The notes: generated by a model from the sequence alone, not told the origin. A stretch of 64,000 bases of DNA from Xanthomonas sp. 3793 (GCF_024806835.1 NZ_JANTYU010000002.1:62001-126000); one strand, 5' to 3'; numbered from the stretch's first letter, positions 50,653-60,541 are shown. Translations and numbers: made by a program.

Positions 50653-51131
50653 CAGCGGCCAGCGCGGGAATGAGCGCGCGTGACCTGGCGGACCACGCCC
50701 ACGACCGCGAACACCTCGACCTCTGTGCCTGGCGCCAGGACGATCGGCGCGCAGTGTGGGCTGCGGCTGTGGAGCTCGATGTGGTCGTCCGCGACCTGAA
50801 GGATCTTGCAGACCGGCTGATTGCCGTCCCAGATGGCCAGCACCATGTCGCCATTGATCGGACTCACTGAACGATCCACCACAAGGATGTCCCCGTCACA
50901 GACGCCGGCCAAGATCATGCTCCAGCCCTCGGCCCGATACAGAAAGGTAGCCGGCGGATTCCGGATCAGTACCCGGTTCAGATCGAACTCGTCGTCCTGA
51001 AAGTCTTCAGCGGGCGAGGGGAACCCCAGCTGGATCCGGAGTGCGCTGACCGGCAGGTTCAGCGGCGCTGGCTCAAGGCAGGCAGGCCCGAGCAGGCGGG
51101 CGTAGGTATGGGGCGGCGGCAGGGACAACAT
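50652..51131 (-). CDS. umuD: UmuD, LexA-like S24 self-cleaving subunit
   Basis: 159 residues from the ATG at 51131. The UmuD catalytic domain shows FPSPAEDFQDDEFDLNRVLI, Ser in RAEGWSMILAGV, DGDILVVDRS and Lys in PVCKILQVADD, the Ser-Lys dyad of S24 peptidases. After RecA-stimulated cleavage, UmuD' joins UmuC to form Pol V. N-terminal part is longer than E. coli UmuD and the cleavage site cannot be placed with confidence. Confidence 0.93.
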   Translation of the reverse strand: MLSLPPPHTYARLLGPACLEPAPLNLPVSALRIQLGFPSPAEDFQDDEFDLNRVLIRNPPATFLYRAEGWSMILAGVCDGDILVVDRSVSPINGDMVLAIWDGNQPVCKILQVADDHIELHSRSPHCAPIVLAPGTEVEVFAVVGVVRQVTRAHSRAGR

Positions 51132-51182
51132 GGCGCGAACTCTCGCGGGACGATGTCTCACAAGTCGAGACGGCCTGCCAAG

Positions 51183-51197
51183 TTAGCAAAATTACTA
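51183..51197 (-). promoter_or_regulatory. LexA (SOS) box of umuDC
   Basis: TTAG-CAAAAT-TACTA, an exact match to the Xanthomonadaceae LexA consensus TTAG-N6-TACTA, 52 bases upstream of umuD. It makes umuDC a DNA-damage-induced lysogenic cargo. Confidence 0.8.
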
Positions 51198-51356
51198 ACG
51201 ATTACGGCTCTGGCCGTGGACAACCGCACCAAACATAAGCGGAGTCATCCATCAGAATGCAGCAAGGGGTTGACAGAAATACAAGTACGGATATATAGTT
51301 CCGCGTCTGTCCATTGGACTGGTCAAGTGATGGCTCTATGAGCTACTTGAAGAATT

Positions 51357-51668
51357 ATGAATACACAAAATATCTTTGAACTTCTAACCGACGACCCCGT
51401 CGAGTACACCTTAAATTCGCTCAAGGCTAAGCTCGCAATAGCGTTAGTTGAGCTCATCCGAGAAAAAGGCTGGACCCAGACCGCAACGGCTGAACAGCTC
51501 CAAATATCTCAGCCGCGCGTCAGCAACTTGGTGCGAGGCAAGTTGGACAAATTTTCCATTGACGCGCTTCTAAGCATGTTGGTGAGGACCGGTTATAAGA
51601 TCGACTCAACCTTCGATCCGTCGAACAGTTCTATTCCCCTGACCATGGAAGTAAAAAAAGGGCGATGA
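51357..51668 (+). CDS. XRE/HigA-like HTH regulator, putative antitoxin
   Basis: 103 residues. SLKAKLAIALVELIREKGWT then TATAEQLQISQPRVSNLVRG is a helix-turn-helix of the HTH_37/HigA type. The protein sits tail-to-tail with a RelE-like toxin gene 19 bases away on the other strand, an unusual arrangement for a type II pair. Ends in a terminator-like hairpin. Confidence 0.8.
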   Translation: MNTQNIFELLTDDPVEYTLNSLKAKLAIALVELIREKGWTQTATAEQLQISQPRVSNLVRGKLDKFSIDALLSMLVRTGYKIDSTFDPSNSSIPLTMEVKKGR

Positions 51669-51696
51669 TCAACATCGCCCCCCTGAGCTAGCTCAG
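51660..51696. terminator. Bidirectional terminator between antitoxin-like and toxin-like genes
   Basis: GGGCGATG-atcaa-CATCGCCC (51660-51680) has a run of seven A on its left, which becomes a T-tract for the minus strand, so it terminates the toxin gene. A 14-bp palindrome CTGAGCTAGCTCAG follows at 51683-51696 over the toxin stop. Confidence 0.75.
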
Positions 51697-52044
51697 CTTT
51701 CGCACTCTTTTGATCACCAACTCTATCAGCTGACGATCTGTCCCGTCGGTTGTCTTCTTGCCCACGTACACCACATGAAGCTTGCCTGCTACCTTGGTGG
51801 TGTACACACATCTGAAACCTGGGCTGCCATTGATCTTGAGTTCAATGGCCGACATGCCTTTGGGAAGATGCAGATGAGCGAACTGAAGAAATGGCGCCCG
51901 TCCATGTTGAACAGCGGTAAGGCTGTTCCCGATTTGGGTGCGCTTATCCTTGGGGAGCTTTTTCAAGTCTTTGAGGGTGGAATCCACAAAGACAAGTTCT
52001 AACGGCACAAACTGTGCTTCAATCTTTTCTGCGTTTTCTTTCAT
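51688..52044 (-). CDS. RelE/HigB-like toxin (phage-derived Gp49-like)
   Basis: 118 residues. ELVFVDSTLKDLKKLPKDKRTQIGNSLTAVQHG then LKINGSPGFRCVYTTKVAGKLHVVYVGKKT is the RelE/ParE-superfamily fold of phage-derived Gp49/HigB-type mRNA interferases. The conserved Arg and Lys/Tyr of the active surface are present (GFRCVY, KKTT). Its own upstream region has a palindrome (52105-52123). The partner antitoxin is most likely the convergent HTH gene. Confidence 0.82.
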   Translation of the reverse strand: MKENAEKIEAQFVPLELVFVDSTLKDLKKLPKDKRTQIGNSLTAVQHGRAPFLQFAHLHLPKGMSAIELKINGSPGFRCVYTTKVAGKLHVVYVGKKTTDGTDRQLIELVIKRVRKLS

Positions 52045-52104
52045 TTTGGTTAAGACCCTTTTGTAGTTTTATTGCTCGGACGTTCATGACGATTCCTCTC
52101 TTTT

Positions 52105-52123
52105 GGTCGTCGGAGTGACGACC
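52105..52123. promoter_or_regulatory. Palindromic operator candidate upstream of the toxin gene
   Basis: GGTCGTC-ggagt-GACGACC, a perfect 7-bp inverted repeat in the promoter region of the RelE-like gene. Likely binding site for the HTH antitoxin or another repressor. Function inferred. Confidence 0.5.
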
Positions 52124-52774
52124 TTCATTACCAGCACAGTTGTGCGGGCTCGGCTATTATATCCAAGATTGCATAATTGTCAATGTGTGACGTTCGTCGT
52201 TGCAAAGCGTCACGAACCGACGATTGGCCGGATCGTTTGGCGGACGCTAGTGAAGGATTGCGGGAGGGGGGCGTACTGCACGCGCGTGCGCTAGCCTGTG
52301 TCCTATCTAAAAAAGATTGAGGGCCGCTTGGCGCCGAAGTCGCAGGCTGGAGTATCGGCACGCCCGGCACGCCCGGTGCAGCGGACGGTGCTGCGCAGGT
52401 TTACTCGCTCAGTGCTGATCCCGCAGTACTTAGGACGGCGTCTATTCGGCCGCTGGCGACGGTGCAGCCGCGTAGATAGAGGGGCAAGGTCCGGGGGGGG
52501 GGGCGTACTTAGGCAAGGCAGCGTGCTGACTCAGTTCTTACTTATGACTAACACCGATCAGTCGCGAATGAGACAGGTTTAGCCAGATAGCCTTCTTGAT
52601 CTTCGCCATGGCGGCTGTGTCACTAGAAGGCTGCCGGTGGCCCAGCCACGGCACTCAGGCTCCTCCCGGAGCGGGAAAATGCACAGCAGGGCCATTGAGG
52701 GACTTGATGTTCGCGCCGTCCTGCCGGGAGAAAAAATAGGCTTAAGCTATTGATTTATAGTCTTAATGAGGCTT
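52124..52774. other. Prophage right end, non-coding or decayed
   Basis: Between the toxin promoter and attR. It contains an eleven-base G run at 52493-52503 and a GTG-started frame at 52298-52582 (MSYLKKIEGRLAPKSQAG...) with Arg-rich composition and no known family, possibly a degenerate gene. No other structure seen. Confidence 0.45.
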
Positions 52775-52820
52775 ACTCTTAATCAATAGGTCCAAGGTTC
52801 GAATCCTTGACGGCCCACCA
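52775..52820 (+). repeat. attR core (46-bp direct repeat of tRNA-Lys 3' end)
   Basis: Exact copy of 12296-12341, from ACTCTTAATC to the CCA end. Not a tRNA gene, since the 5' half is absent. Confidence 0.93.
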
Positions 52821-52826
52821 GACAGG

Positions 52827-52859
52827 CAGCCACTCAGCGAAAGTTGAGTGGCTGTTTTT
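52827..52859 (+). terminator. Chromosomal terminator of the tRNA operon (original copy)
   Basis: CAGCCACTCA / TGAGTGGCTG stem then TTTTT. Before integration it would have followed tRNA-Lys; the phage-borne counterpart is at 12348-12382. Confidence 0.85.
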
Positions 52860-53090
52860 CTTTGTGGCAAGCGCTGGTGCAAGCGGCGCTGCAACCGTGG
52901 TGTCGGCATGGACGCGCGTTCTTGTCTCTGCATCGATCGCATGACATGCGCCACGCTGTCGCGCGCGGTCGACAGGTCCCAGGCAGTAGCTGCCTGGACG
53001 TTGCAACGGACCGACTGACGAGCGGCGGCAGTGTCCTGCGCGCCGTCCGCCGTGGTCTCATCCTGCGTCCGTGGCGCCGTGCGCCTGCCG

Positions 53091-54353
53091 CTAGCGCTGC
53101 TTGTCGAGCAGTTGCTGGCGCACCGCGATGATGCAGCTCTCCTTGGTCAACAAATGCTCGAGTGCACTGTTGTCTGCGCGATTGCCGCTGCCCAGATCCA
53201 CCACCGACACCTGCGTGCTGCCGCGTTGTTTGAATGCAGCGATGGCAGTGGTGGCGTTCTTCAACGGCACCGTGGCGTCATTGGAAGAGCCGCAGAGCAG
53301 CGTGCGTGTCCGCGGTGTCCAGTCCAGCAGATCGTTGCGGGCAAGATCCTTGCGGAAGGCGTTGTTCGGGTTGCGCGCAAAGTCGTTGTAGAAACTTGGC
53401 TGGAAGTAGCTGCGCACCTTGTCGATGGTTGGCAGCGAATCGCCGAGCGCCAGGTCGGTCAGTTCATGCGTGCCGGGGAAGAGCGCTTCGACCTTTCCGG
53501 CCCACGGGTCCTGGAAGACCTGCGACGGCGCCAGATAGAGGTTCTGGTAGGCGTGCTGCATACCGACCAGTGCGTAGGTCGCCAGCACCAGTCCGAAGCT
53601 GCTTTCGCCCACCGCGTTATGCCCGCTCCAGCTGTCCAGGAAACTCTGGCTGAGCGCGTAAGGCCCGGAAATCGGTGCGCTGGCAACCAGGTTGAACTCC
53701 TTGGAGAAATGCGCCTCGATTTCGCGCTGGGTTGCCATCGCGGCGTGTCCGCCTTGCGAGTACCCCGCGAGCATGACCTTGCCCGACAGCGGCGTGTTCA
53801 AGCGTGTCAGCACCTGCCGTGCGGCACGCATCGCGTCGATACTTGCACTGGCTTCGCTGGCGGCATGTAGATACGGATGGAAGGCATAGTTGGATTTGCC
53901 CAGTCCCAGGTAATCGGTGCTCACCACCACATAGCCCTGGCCGGCGAGCCGGGTGACCAACGGGTCATCGCCCTTCGCGTCGCGAATTTCCTTCGCCTGT
54001 TCTGCAGTGCGTAGTGGTTCGGTGCCCTGGTCCCAGCCAAGCAGGGGATAGGGTCCGTTGCAGGTTGCGCCGCCCGGCACCAGCAACACGGCCGACGCGG
54101 TGGCTGGCTCTCCGTGCACGCCGATCGTTGCATAGGTGATTTCGGCAACGCGGACATCGCATCTGGGCTGCTCGGCGGCCTTCTCGTCGGGCAGCAACGC
54201 GGCAAGCGCACTGCGCGTATAGCTGGTGAGGAAATTGCTGTTGAGCAAGGTACCTCGTGCGGGCGATGCCAATGCCATCACGGGTAACAGCGCCAGGGCA
54301 GTTGCAATGGCGGTAAACAGGCCGGACGACTTGCGAAGGTGTGTCTGAACCAT
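53091..54353 (-). CDS. lipA: Secreted lipase/esterase of the LipA/LesA type
   Basis: 420 residues from the ATG at 54353 with GAGGAA seven bases upstream; the longer frame to 54665 is rejected. Signal peptide: LRKSSGLFTAIATALALLPVMALASPA. Alpha/beta hydrolase fold: LLGWDQGTEPLR, VVSTDYLGLGKSNYAFHPYL, nucleophile Ser in MLAGYSQGGHAAMATQ, and late Asp/His segment TLLCGSSNDATVPL. This is the type II-secreted lipase/esterase family linked to virulence in Xanthomonas and Xylella. First gene right of the prophage. 52860-53090 holds no gene. Confidence 0.85.
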   Translation of the reverse strand: MVQTHLRKSSGLFTAIATALALLPVMALASPARGTLLNSNFLTSYTRSALAALLPDEKAAEQPRCDVRVAEITYATIGVHGEPATASAVLLVPGGATCNGPYPLLGWDQGTEPLRTAEQAKEIRDAKGDDPLVTRLAGQGYVVVSTDYLGLGKSNYAFHPYLHAASEASASIDAMRAARQVLTRLNTPLSGKVMLAGYSQGGHAAMATQREIEAHFSKEFNLVASAPISGPYALSQSFLDSWSGHNAVGESSFGLVLATYALVGMQHAYQNLYLAPSQVFQDPWAGKVEALFPGTHELTDLALGDSLPTIDKVRSYFQPSFYNDFARNPNNAFRKDLARNDLLDWTPRTRTLLCGSSNDATVPLKNATTAIAAFKQRGSTQVSVVDLGSGNRADNSALEHLLTKESCIIAVRQQLLDKQR

Positions 54354-55175
54354 GATGCATTTCCTCAGCGAGGTTGCCCCGTGACCGGGGTGTTGGGGAT
54401 TGGCAAGGCGCTTGACGGTGATGTCGGTCGATAGCAAGACACGATGTTTCTCGACTGCCATACATGTGCTCTGTTCGCGACCGCAGTCGGCGACGAGCCA
54501 TTGCCACGCGCTGGTCGTGAATGTTCGATGGCGATGCAGTCGATGTGGTGGTAGCCAGAAATGCCGGGACGTTCGGGTCGCCAGACTATGGGCTTGTGGA
54601 TCGGGCAAGGATTCCGTATCCGCGAAGCGCGCACTCCCGGCGCGAACGCGAGATGCTCGGGTCACCCCATCGCCGGGATGTGTTTATCGGGTAGTGGCTA
54701 CGCCAGGAAATGTGGGGTCGATGGCCGACCAATGCAGATGCGTTGCATGTAAGTGCATATGAGCATGCGACCGACGCCAGCGACGACGTTGCATCGGCGC
54801 GTATCAGCGATTCGATCTGGGATAGCGCATTGCAGGCGGTGTTCCGAAGCGCGCGCTGCATGCAGAGGATGCGTCACGTACCGATGCAGCAGCGACGGTC
54901 ATCAGGCAGAGCTGTCGGAATAGTCGGTCATCAGGCATGCGTAGATCGATAAGACAGTGCTGTTACCGATGGATTGCACGCATCGGCACCATCAAGTTTC
55001 GCATGGCGATTTGCAGGCAGGCGCACTCGTCCTCGATCCATCGCTCATCGCCGACGCCACCCGTGTCCGCCTGTTGCCGTTGCTGGAACAATAAGACTCA
55101 CCGCAGCCGAGCTGCCGGCCATCATGCAGTCAGCACGGTCTACGCGTTGCTCGTGCACGCATCCGCAAGCGCCCA
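54354..55175. other. Intergenic stretch, no gene seen
   Basis: 822 bases between lipA and the sensor kinase. Short frames on both strands are Arg/Ser-rich without ribosome sites or family features. The lipA promoter must be at the left end. Confidence 0.5.
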
Positions 55176-56450
55176 TCAGGCGTCGGCAGGTTGCAGTCGT
55201 GGGAAGGCAAGCGTAAAGCGCGCGCCCAGACCCGGTGCCGACGTCACGTCGACAAATCCGCCGGCCTGCCGGACTGCGCTGTACACCTGCGCCAGGCCCA
55301 GACCCGCGCCCTTGTCCGCACTTTTGGTGGTGAAATAGGCCTCGAATAACCGCGATTGCACATCGCTATCCATGCCATGTCCATCGTCGGCGACTGCGAT
55401 GGTGACGTACTCCCCAGCGGGTTTTGTCAGGCTGGCTTCGGCGTCTGTCACGCTTGCATGGCCAGTCTCCACGCGGATGGTATCGCCGCCGTCGCATGCA
55501 TCGCGCGCATTGATGACCAGGTTGAGTACTGCGCGCTCGAGGGTGTGCTGGTCAACCATGGCGCAACATGCGCCTGCGTCGTTGCGGACCTGCAGGCGCA
55601 AGTCCGCGCCGATGACCTGCTCCAGCAGCGGGGTGAGCTGTGCTGCCAATGCGCCCAGGTCGACCACGTCGGGGCTGTAGGGATACTGGCGCGAGAAGCC
55701 CACCAGGCGTTGCGCCATCACCGAGCCGTGCTGCAATGCTGCGTCGGCAACCCCGAGCAACTTGGTGTCCTGCGCATCGATCTTCCCGCGCTGGACCACC
55801 AGGTCGATCGCCGAGGTAGCGGCCTGCAGCACATTGTTCAGATCGTGCACGACGCCGGCCAGCAGTTGCCCAACCGCCTCGCCCTTTTGTGCCTGCTCGG
55901 AGATCTTTTCGGCAGCGCCTTGCGCGGCGCGCGCAATGTCCAGATCGTCTTCGATGCGTTCGCGCAGATCGCGCAGGTTATGCAGCTCGGTCGACAGGGT
56001 GTCCGCGCGCGTGCGCGCCAGCATCAGCGCGTCCATGGAGAATTCGCGCTCTGCCTTCAGGGTGCGATCCAGCGTGTGGAAAGCCGCTTCCAGCGCACGG
56101 CGGTCGGAGATGTTCTTGCTGACCGCCAGGATTGCCTCGACGTTGCCGGCCTCGTCGAACAGTGGGCTGGTGACCACCTGCCAGGTCTGGCGTACGCCTG
56201 CGAAGTTGACGCAGCTGGCCTCGAATTCATGGATCGAGCCCGCCAGCGATGCCGCCAGCGCCGTATCGACCAACGCGACGGCCTCGGCCGGCCAGAACTC
56301 CCGCCAGGGGCGAGAAAGCATCTGCTCCGGACCACTGGCGCCCAGGGCGGTCAATCCATTGACATTGACCGCTGTGATCCGCCCGTCGAGGTCGATCTCT
56401 TTGATGCAGTCTCGCGACAGTGCCACGATCTGACGGTATCGGTCTCTCAT
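55176..56450 (-). CDS. PAS-domain sensor histidine kinase
   Basis: 424 residues from the ATG at 56450 (MRDRYRQIVALSRDCIKEID); the frame is open to 56699. One PAS domain (about 10-125), a coiled-coil linker, then a DHp with LLAGVVHDLNNVLQAATSAI, where His is the phospho-acceptor. The ATPase boxes are LNLVINARDAC (N), VADDGHGM (G1), and KGAGLGLAQVYSAV (G2). No membrane segment, so cytoplasmic. No response regulator is adjacent, so it is an orphan kinase. Signal unknown. Confidence 0.88.
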   Translation of the reverse strand: MRDRYRQIVALSRDCIKEIDLDGRITAVNVNGLTALGASGPEQMLSRPWREFWPAEAVALVDTALAASLAGSIHEFEASCVNFAGVRQTWQVVTSPLFDEAGNVEAILAVSKNISDRRALEAAFHTLDRTLKAEREFSMDALMLARTRADTLSTELHNLRDLRERIEDDLDIARAAQGAAEKISEQAQKGEAVGQLLAGVVHDLNNVLQAATSAIDLVVQRGKIDAQDTKLLGVADAALQHGSVMAQRLVGFSRQYPYSPDVVDLGALAAQLTPLLEQVIGADLRLQVRNDAGACCAMVDQHTLERAVLNLVINARDACDGGDTIRVETGHASVTDAEASLTKPAGEYVTIAVADDGHGMDSDVQSRLFEAYFTTKSADKGAGLGLAQVYSAVRQAGGFVDVTSAPGLGARFTLAFPRLQPADA

Positions 56451-56720
56451 TGCGACAGCGCGCTCTCTGGGCTTGGGTTTAACGGAATTTTCGCAAATAT
56501 TGACGCAGTCATGCGCACGCGACATCACCGGGTTTGGGCTGGAATCAGGCTGGCAGCGTAAACCGTTCAGTCGAGTCCGGTTCGCACTGGTCTCCAGAAA
56601 GCGAGGGCAGGCGGTCGCGTGCCGGCCTGCCACAGACCAGTCGCACCGCCTTGCCGGCCCGTTCGCAGCGCTTTTTCTTTGCCGGCATCCCTGCAACAAT
56701 GCGCAGGCACCTGCGACATC

Positions 56721-56805
<85 letters not shown>

Positions 56806-57003
56806 ATGCAGTGCGGCCGTGAGTGCTCCGGCCGCTGCAGCTCCCGCAAACCGGCTTCAGGCTGCAGGCGCCATTGCGCGCGTCCCGCTGGTAGCCGCCG
56901 CCGTTATCGGCGAAACTACAAGGCTCGGCGGCTTTCTCGCCATCCGTCAACCCGCATCTTCCATCTCGTGCCGACGCTTGTGCAGTCGGTGGCAGGAGTC
57001 AAC

Positions 57004-58296
57004 ATGCAAGCATCGATCGAATCCACCGGCAATCTGGAACGCCGCCTGACCTTCACCCTGCCGCAGGAGCGTCTGGAGACCCACGTCGGCGGTCGCCTGC
57101 GCGAGCTGGCGCGGACCACGCGCATCAAGGGCTTCCGTCCCGGCAAGGTGCCCACCAAGGTCATCGAGCAGCGCTTCGGTCAGCAGGTGCGTGCCGAGGC
57201 GATGGAAGGTCTGTTGCGCGAAACCTTCGACACGGCCGTGCGCGAGCACTCGCTGCGTCTGGCCGGCAACCCGCGCATCGACCAGGGCGAAAGCGACTTC
57301 GACTTCGTCGCCACCTTCGAAGTGGTGCCCGACTTCGGCGATATCGATGTCGCCACGCTGTCGGTGGTGCGTCACACCGCCGAAGTGACCGATGCCGACA
57401 TCGACCAGATGATCGAAAACCTGCGCCTGCAGCGCCGTACCTGGAACCCGGTCGAGCGCGGCGCGCAGGTCGGCGACCTGGTGGCGCTGGAGACCTGGTC
57501 GCAGGCCGGCGACGAGCGTTTGCCCGCCGAAGGCGTGGAGACCGGTAGCAGCGTGCTGGGCTCGGGCGTGATGTTCGACCAGATCGAAAAGGGCCTGGAA
57601 GGTCTGGCCAAGGGCGAAGACAAGACCCTGACTGTCGATTTCCCGGCCGAATGGCGCGTGCCGCAGCTGGCCGGCAAGACCGTGCAGGTGCACGTCAAGG
57701 CGGTCGAAGTCTCCGAGCCGGTGCTGCCGGTGGTGGACAAGGAGTTCATCAAGAGCTTCGGCGTCAAGAGTGGCGATGCCGAGCAGTTCCGCGCCGATAT
57801 CCGCACCAACCTGGAGCGCGAGCTCAAGGGCGCGCTGATGAACCGCCTGCGTCGCGAAGTGGGCGAGCAGCTGATCGCCGCCTACGCGCACGTCGAAATG
57901 CCGCCGCGTCTGGTCGAGAACGAGGCCCGTTCCATGCTGGCCCAGCAGGTCGAGCAGGTGCGTCGCAGCGGGCGCGATCCGGGCCAGGTGCCGGACGATG
58001 CCTACCAGGGCTTCATGGATGCCGCCGGCAAGCGCGTGCTGGTCGGCCTGCTGGTCGGCGAAGTGGCCCGTCGCAACGAGCTGCGCCTGGAATCCAAGCG
58101 CGTCAGCGAAACGCTGCGTCTGATCGCTTCCACCTACGAAGAGCCGGAACAGGTCATTGAGATGTACCGTAACGACCCCCAACTGATGGGTGGGCTGCAG
58201 AGCCGTGTGATGGAAGAGCAGGTGATCGACTGGATCGCCGAGCGCGCCCAGCATACCGAGCAGCCGCTGTCGTTCCAGGACGCCATTCGCGTCTGA
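57004..58296 (+). CDS. tig: Trigger factor
   Basis: 430 residues from the ATG at 57004 ([20 protein letters not shown]); the open frame upstream crosses the tRNA-Leu and is rejected. N-terminal ribosome-binding domain with the signature [17 protein letters not shown]; central FKBP-type peptidyl-prolyl isomerase domain ([20 protein letters not shown]); C-terminal helical chaperone domain ending IRV. Binds nascent chains at the ribosome exit. First gene of the tig-clpP-clpX-lon series. Confidence 0.97.
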   Translation: MQASIESTGNLERRLTFTLPQERLETHVGGRLRELARTTRIKGFRPGKVPTKVIEQRFGQQVRAEAMEGLLRETFDTAVREHSLRLAGNPRIDQGESDFDFVATFEVVPDFGDIDVATLSVVRHTAEVTDADIDQMIENLRLQRRTWNPVERGAQVGDLVALETWSQAGDERLPAEGVETGSSVLGSGVMFDQIEKGLEGLAKGEDKTLTVDFPAEWRVPQLAGKTVQVHVKAVEVSEPVLPVVDKEFIKSFGVKSGDAEQFRADIRTNLERELKGALMNRLRREVGEQLIAAYAHVEMPPRLVENEARSMLAQQVEQVRRSGRDPGQVPDDAYQGFMDAAGKRVLVGLLVGEVARRNELRLESKRVSETLRLIASTYEEPEQVIEMYRNDPQLMGGLQSRVMEEQVIDWIAERAQHTEQPLSFQDAIRV

Positions 58297-58391
58297 TGCG
58301 GTAGCAAGAGAAGGACTGCGCCCTGCAGGATCGGGGGCGTGGATGTCGAACACGGGCAGCGGCACAGGCCGCTGCCATAACGGGAAGACTG

Positions 58392-59018
58392 ATGAGCATT
58401 GTGACCAAAGCCCTGAACCTGGTGCCCATGGTGGTCGAACAGACCAGCCGTGGCGAGCGTGCGTACGACATCTACTCGCGTCTGCTGAAGGAGCGTCTGA
58501 TCTTCCTGGTCGGTCCCATCGACGACCATATGGCCAACGTCATCGTGGCCCAGCTGCTGTTCCTGGAAGCGGATAACCCGGAAAAGGACATCAGCATCTA
58601 CATCAACTCGCCCGGCGGCGTGGTCACGGCCGGCATGGCGATCTACGACACCATGCAGTACATCAAGCCGGACGTAAGCACGATCTGCGTCGGCCAGGCT
58701 GCCTCGATGGGCGCATTGCTGCTGGCCTCCGGTGCCGCCGGCAAGCGCTATGCGCTGCCGAATTCGCGCGTGATGATCCATCAGCCGCTCGGTGGCTTCC
58801 AGGGCCAGGCGACCGATATCGACATCCATGCGCGCGAGATCCTGACCCTGCGTTCGCGCCTGAACGAGATCCTGGCCAAGCACACCGGCCAGTCGCTGGA
58901 AACCATCGCGCGCGACACCGAGCGCGACAACTTCAAGAGCGCGGTCGACGCACAGGCCTATGGCTTGGTGGATCAGGTGCTGGAACGTCGTCCGGAAGAG
59001 TCGATCCAGCCGTCTTGA
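58392..59018 (+). CDS. clpP: ATP-dependent Clp protease proteolytic subunit
   Basis: 208 residues. Serine protease with Ser in [15 protein letters not shown], His in [15 protein letters not shown] and the Asp further on ([19 protein letters not shown]). Standard length for gammaproteobacterial ClpP, with N-terminal [21 protein letters not shown] as propeptide. Forms the tetradecameric chamber partnering ClpX and ClpA. Confidence 0.97.
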
Positions 59019-59051
59019 TCGCCAGATTGCTGAAATTGCAGGAAAAACCGG

Positions 59052-59086
59052 CAGGGTCGGGCTGGGCGAATGTCCTCCCGACCCTG
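59052..59086 (+). terminator. Hairpin between clpP and clpX
   Basis: CAGGGTCGGG / CCCGACCCTG perfect 10-bp stem across a 15-base loop without a clear T tract. Possible attenuator or processing site in the clpP-clpX transcript. Confidence 0.5.
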
Positions 59087-59143
59087 TGCTATTCTCGAAA
59101 TCGAACCCCCGTGCATCGGGTGGGGTAACTGGGTAACAGAAGC

Positions 59144-60430
59144 ATGAGCGAAGACCGCCAAGGTCGTTCCGGCGACAGCAACAAGATTCTCTACTGCTCG
59201 TTCTGCGGTAAGAGTCAGCATGAAGTCCGCAAGCTGATTGCCGGTCCCAGCGTATTCATCTGCGATGAGTGCGTTGAGCTGTGCAACGACATCATTCGCG
59301 AAGAGCTCGAAGAGAAGGCGCAGTCGGCCCGTTCCAGCCTGCCCAAGCCGCGCGAGATCCTCGAAGTGCTGGATCAGTACGTGATCGGGCAGTTGCGTGC
59401 CAAGCGCACGCTTGCAGTGGCGGTGTACAACCACTACAAGCGGATCGAGAGCCGCAGCAAGAACGACGACGTCGAACTCGCCAAATCCAACATCCTGCTG
59501 GTCGGTCCGACCGGCTCGGGCAAGACGCTGCTGGCCGAAACGCTGGCGCGCCTGCTCAATGTGCCGTTCACGATCGCCGATGCGACCACTCTGACCGAAG
59601 CCGGCTATGTCGGCGAGGACGTGGAAAACATCATCCAGAAGCTGCTGCAGAAGTGCGACTACGACGTCGAGAAGGCGCAGCAGGGCATCGTCTATATCGA
59701 TGAAATCGACAAGATCTCGCGCAAGAGCGAGAACCCGTCGATCACCCGCGACGTGTCCGGCGAAGGCGTGCAGCAGGCGCTGCTGAAGCTGATCGAAGGC
59801 ACGGTCGCCTCGGTGCCGCCGCAGGGCGGGCGCAAGCATCCGCAGCAGGAGTTCCTGCAGGTGGACACCAAGAACATCCTGTTCATCTGCGGCGGCGCCT
59901 TCGCTGGCCTGGACAAGGTGATCCAGGCGCGTTCCAACGATGCCGGCGGCATCGGCTTCGGTGCCAAGGTCAAGAGCAGCGAGCGCAAGCAGGAAGTCGG
60001 CAAGATCCTGGCCGAGGTCGAGCCGGAAGACCTGATCAAGTTCGGCCTGATCCCCGAGTTCGTCGGCCGCCTGCCGGTGGTCGCAACGCTCGAGGAACTG
60101 GACGAGCCGGCCCTGATCAAGATCCTGACCGAGCCGAAGAACGCCATCACCAAGCAGTTCAAGAAGCTGTTCGACATGGAAGGCGTGGAACTGGAGTTCC
60201 GCCCGGACGCACTGTCTGCGATCGCCAAGAAGGCGCTCAAGCGCAAGACCGGCGCGCGTGGCCTGCGCACCATCGTCGAATCGGTGCTGCTGGACACGAT
60301 GTACGAGCTGCCATCGCAGGAAAACGTGAGCAAGGTGGTGGTGGACGAGTCGGTCATCGAGCACAAATCCGAGCCGTATCTGATCTACCAGGCGCAACCG
60401 GCTCCGGCCAAGGCCGCGTCGGGCGACTGA
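59144..60430 (+). CDS. clpX: Clp protease ATP-binding subunit ClpX
   Basis: 428 residues. N-terminal zinc-binding domain with [14 protein letters not shown] and [11 protein letters not shown] (four Cys). AAA+ core: Walker [19 protein letters not shown], Walker [14 protein letters not shown], sensor and IGF-type loop region GGIGFGAKV. Unfolds tagged substrates for ClpP. 125 bases after clpP. Confidence 0.97.
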   Translation: MSEDRQGRSGDSNKILYCSFCGKSQHEVRKLIAGPSVFICDECVELCNDIIREELEEKAQSARSSLPKPREILEVLDQYVIGQLRAKRTLAVAVYNHYKRIESRSKNDDVELAKSNILLVGPTGSGKTLLAETLARLLNVPFTIADATTLTEAGYVGEDVENIIQKLLQKCDYDVEKAQQGIVYIDEIDKISRKSENPSITRDVSGEGVQQALLKLIEGTVASVPPQGGRKHPQQEFLQVDTKNILFICGGAFAGLDKVIQARSNDAGGIGFGAKVKSSERKQEVGKILAEVEPEDLIKFGLIPEFVGRLPVVATLEELDEPALIKILTEPKNAITKQFKKLFDMEGVELEFRPDALSAIAKKALKRKTGARGLRTIVESVLLDTMYELPSQENVSKVVVDESVIEHKSEPYLIYQAQPAPAKAASGD

Positions 60431-60504
60431 GTCCTGTGGCCGTGGAGCCAGGCCCAGCCCCGGCTCGCGGTTAAAGGGGATCCAAGCGCTACTTGCAACA
60501 CCTC

Positions 60505-60541
60505 GCCGATGGCCCCATAACGGGGCCATCGGCTTTTTTTA
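60505..60541 (+). terminator. Intrinsic terminator after clpX
   Basis: 12-bp perfect stem GCCGATGGCCCC / GGGGCCATCGGC followed by eight T residues. Separates clpX and lon. Confidence 0.93.

Larger units (their letters stand above)
12296..52820. mobile_element. P2-type prophage in tRNA-Lys(CTT), about 40.5 kb
   Basis: Bounded by 46-bp att repeats with a tyrosine integrase next to attL. It contains recognisable P2 homologues O, N, M, L, X, R, S, J, I, H, V, W, FI, FII, E, E', T, U, D, P, Q and Ogr. The set of capsid, tail, lysis, integration and repressor genes looks intact, so it may be inducible. Lysis (GH19-like endolysin) and replication (toprim primase/helicase) modules differ from P2. 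Order differs too: V-W lies after J-I-H instead of before. Several AT-rich accessory cassettes interrupt the late region. Confidence 0.93.

Noticed and set aside
52775..52820. Second tRNA-Lys gene
   Set aside because: Only the 3' 46 bases are present; no D-arm or 5' acceptor strand. It is attR.
52763..52954. Short minus-strand protein ORF spanning attR, similar in sequence to one over attL (12300-12569)
   Set aside because: Both are translations of the tRNA-Lys 3' end and terminator; a common annotation artefact.
54937..55338. Plus-strand ORF between lipA and the sensor kinase
   Set aside because: Overlaps the 3' end of the kinase in antisense and has no coding features.
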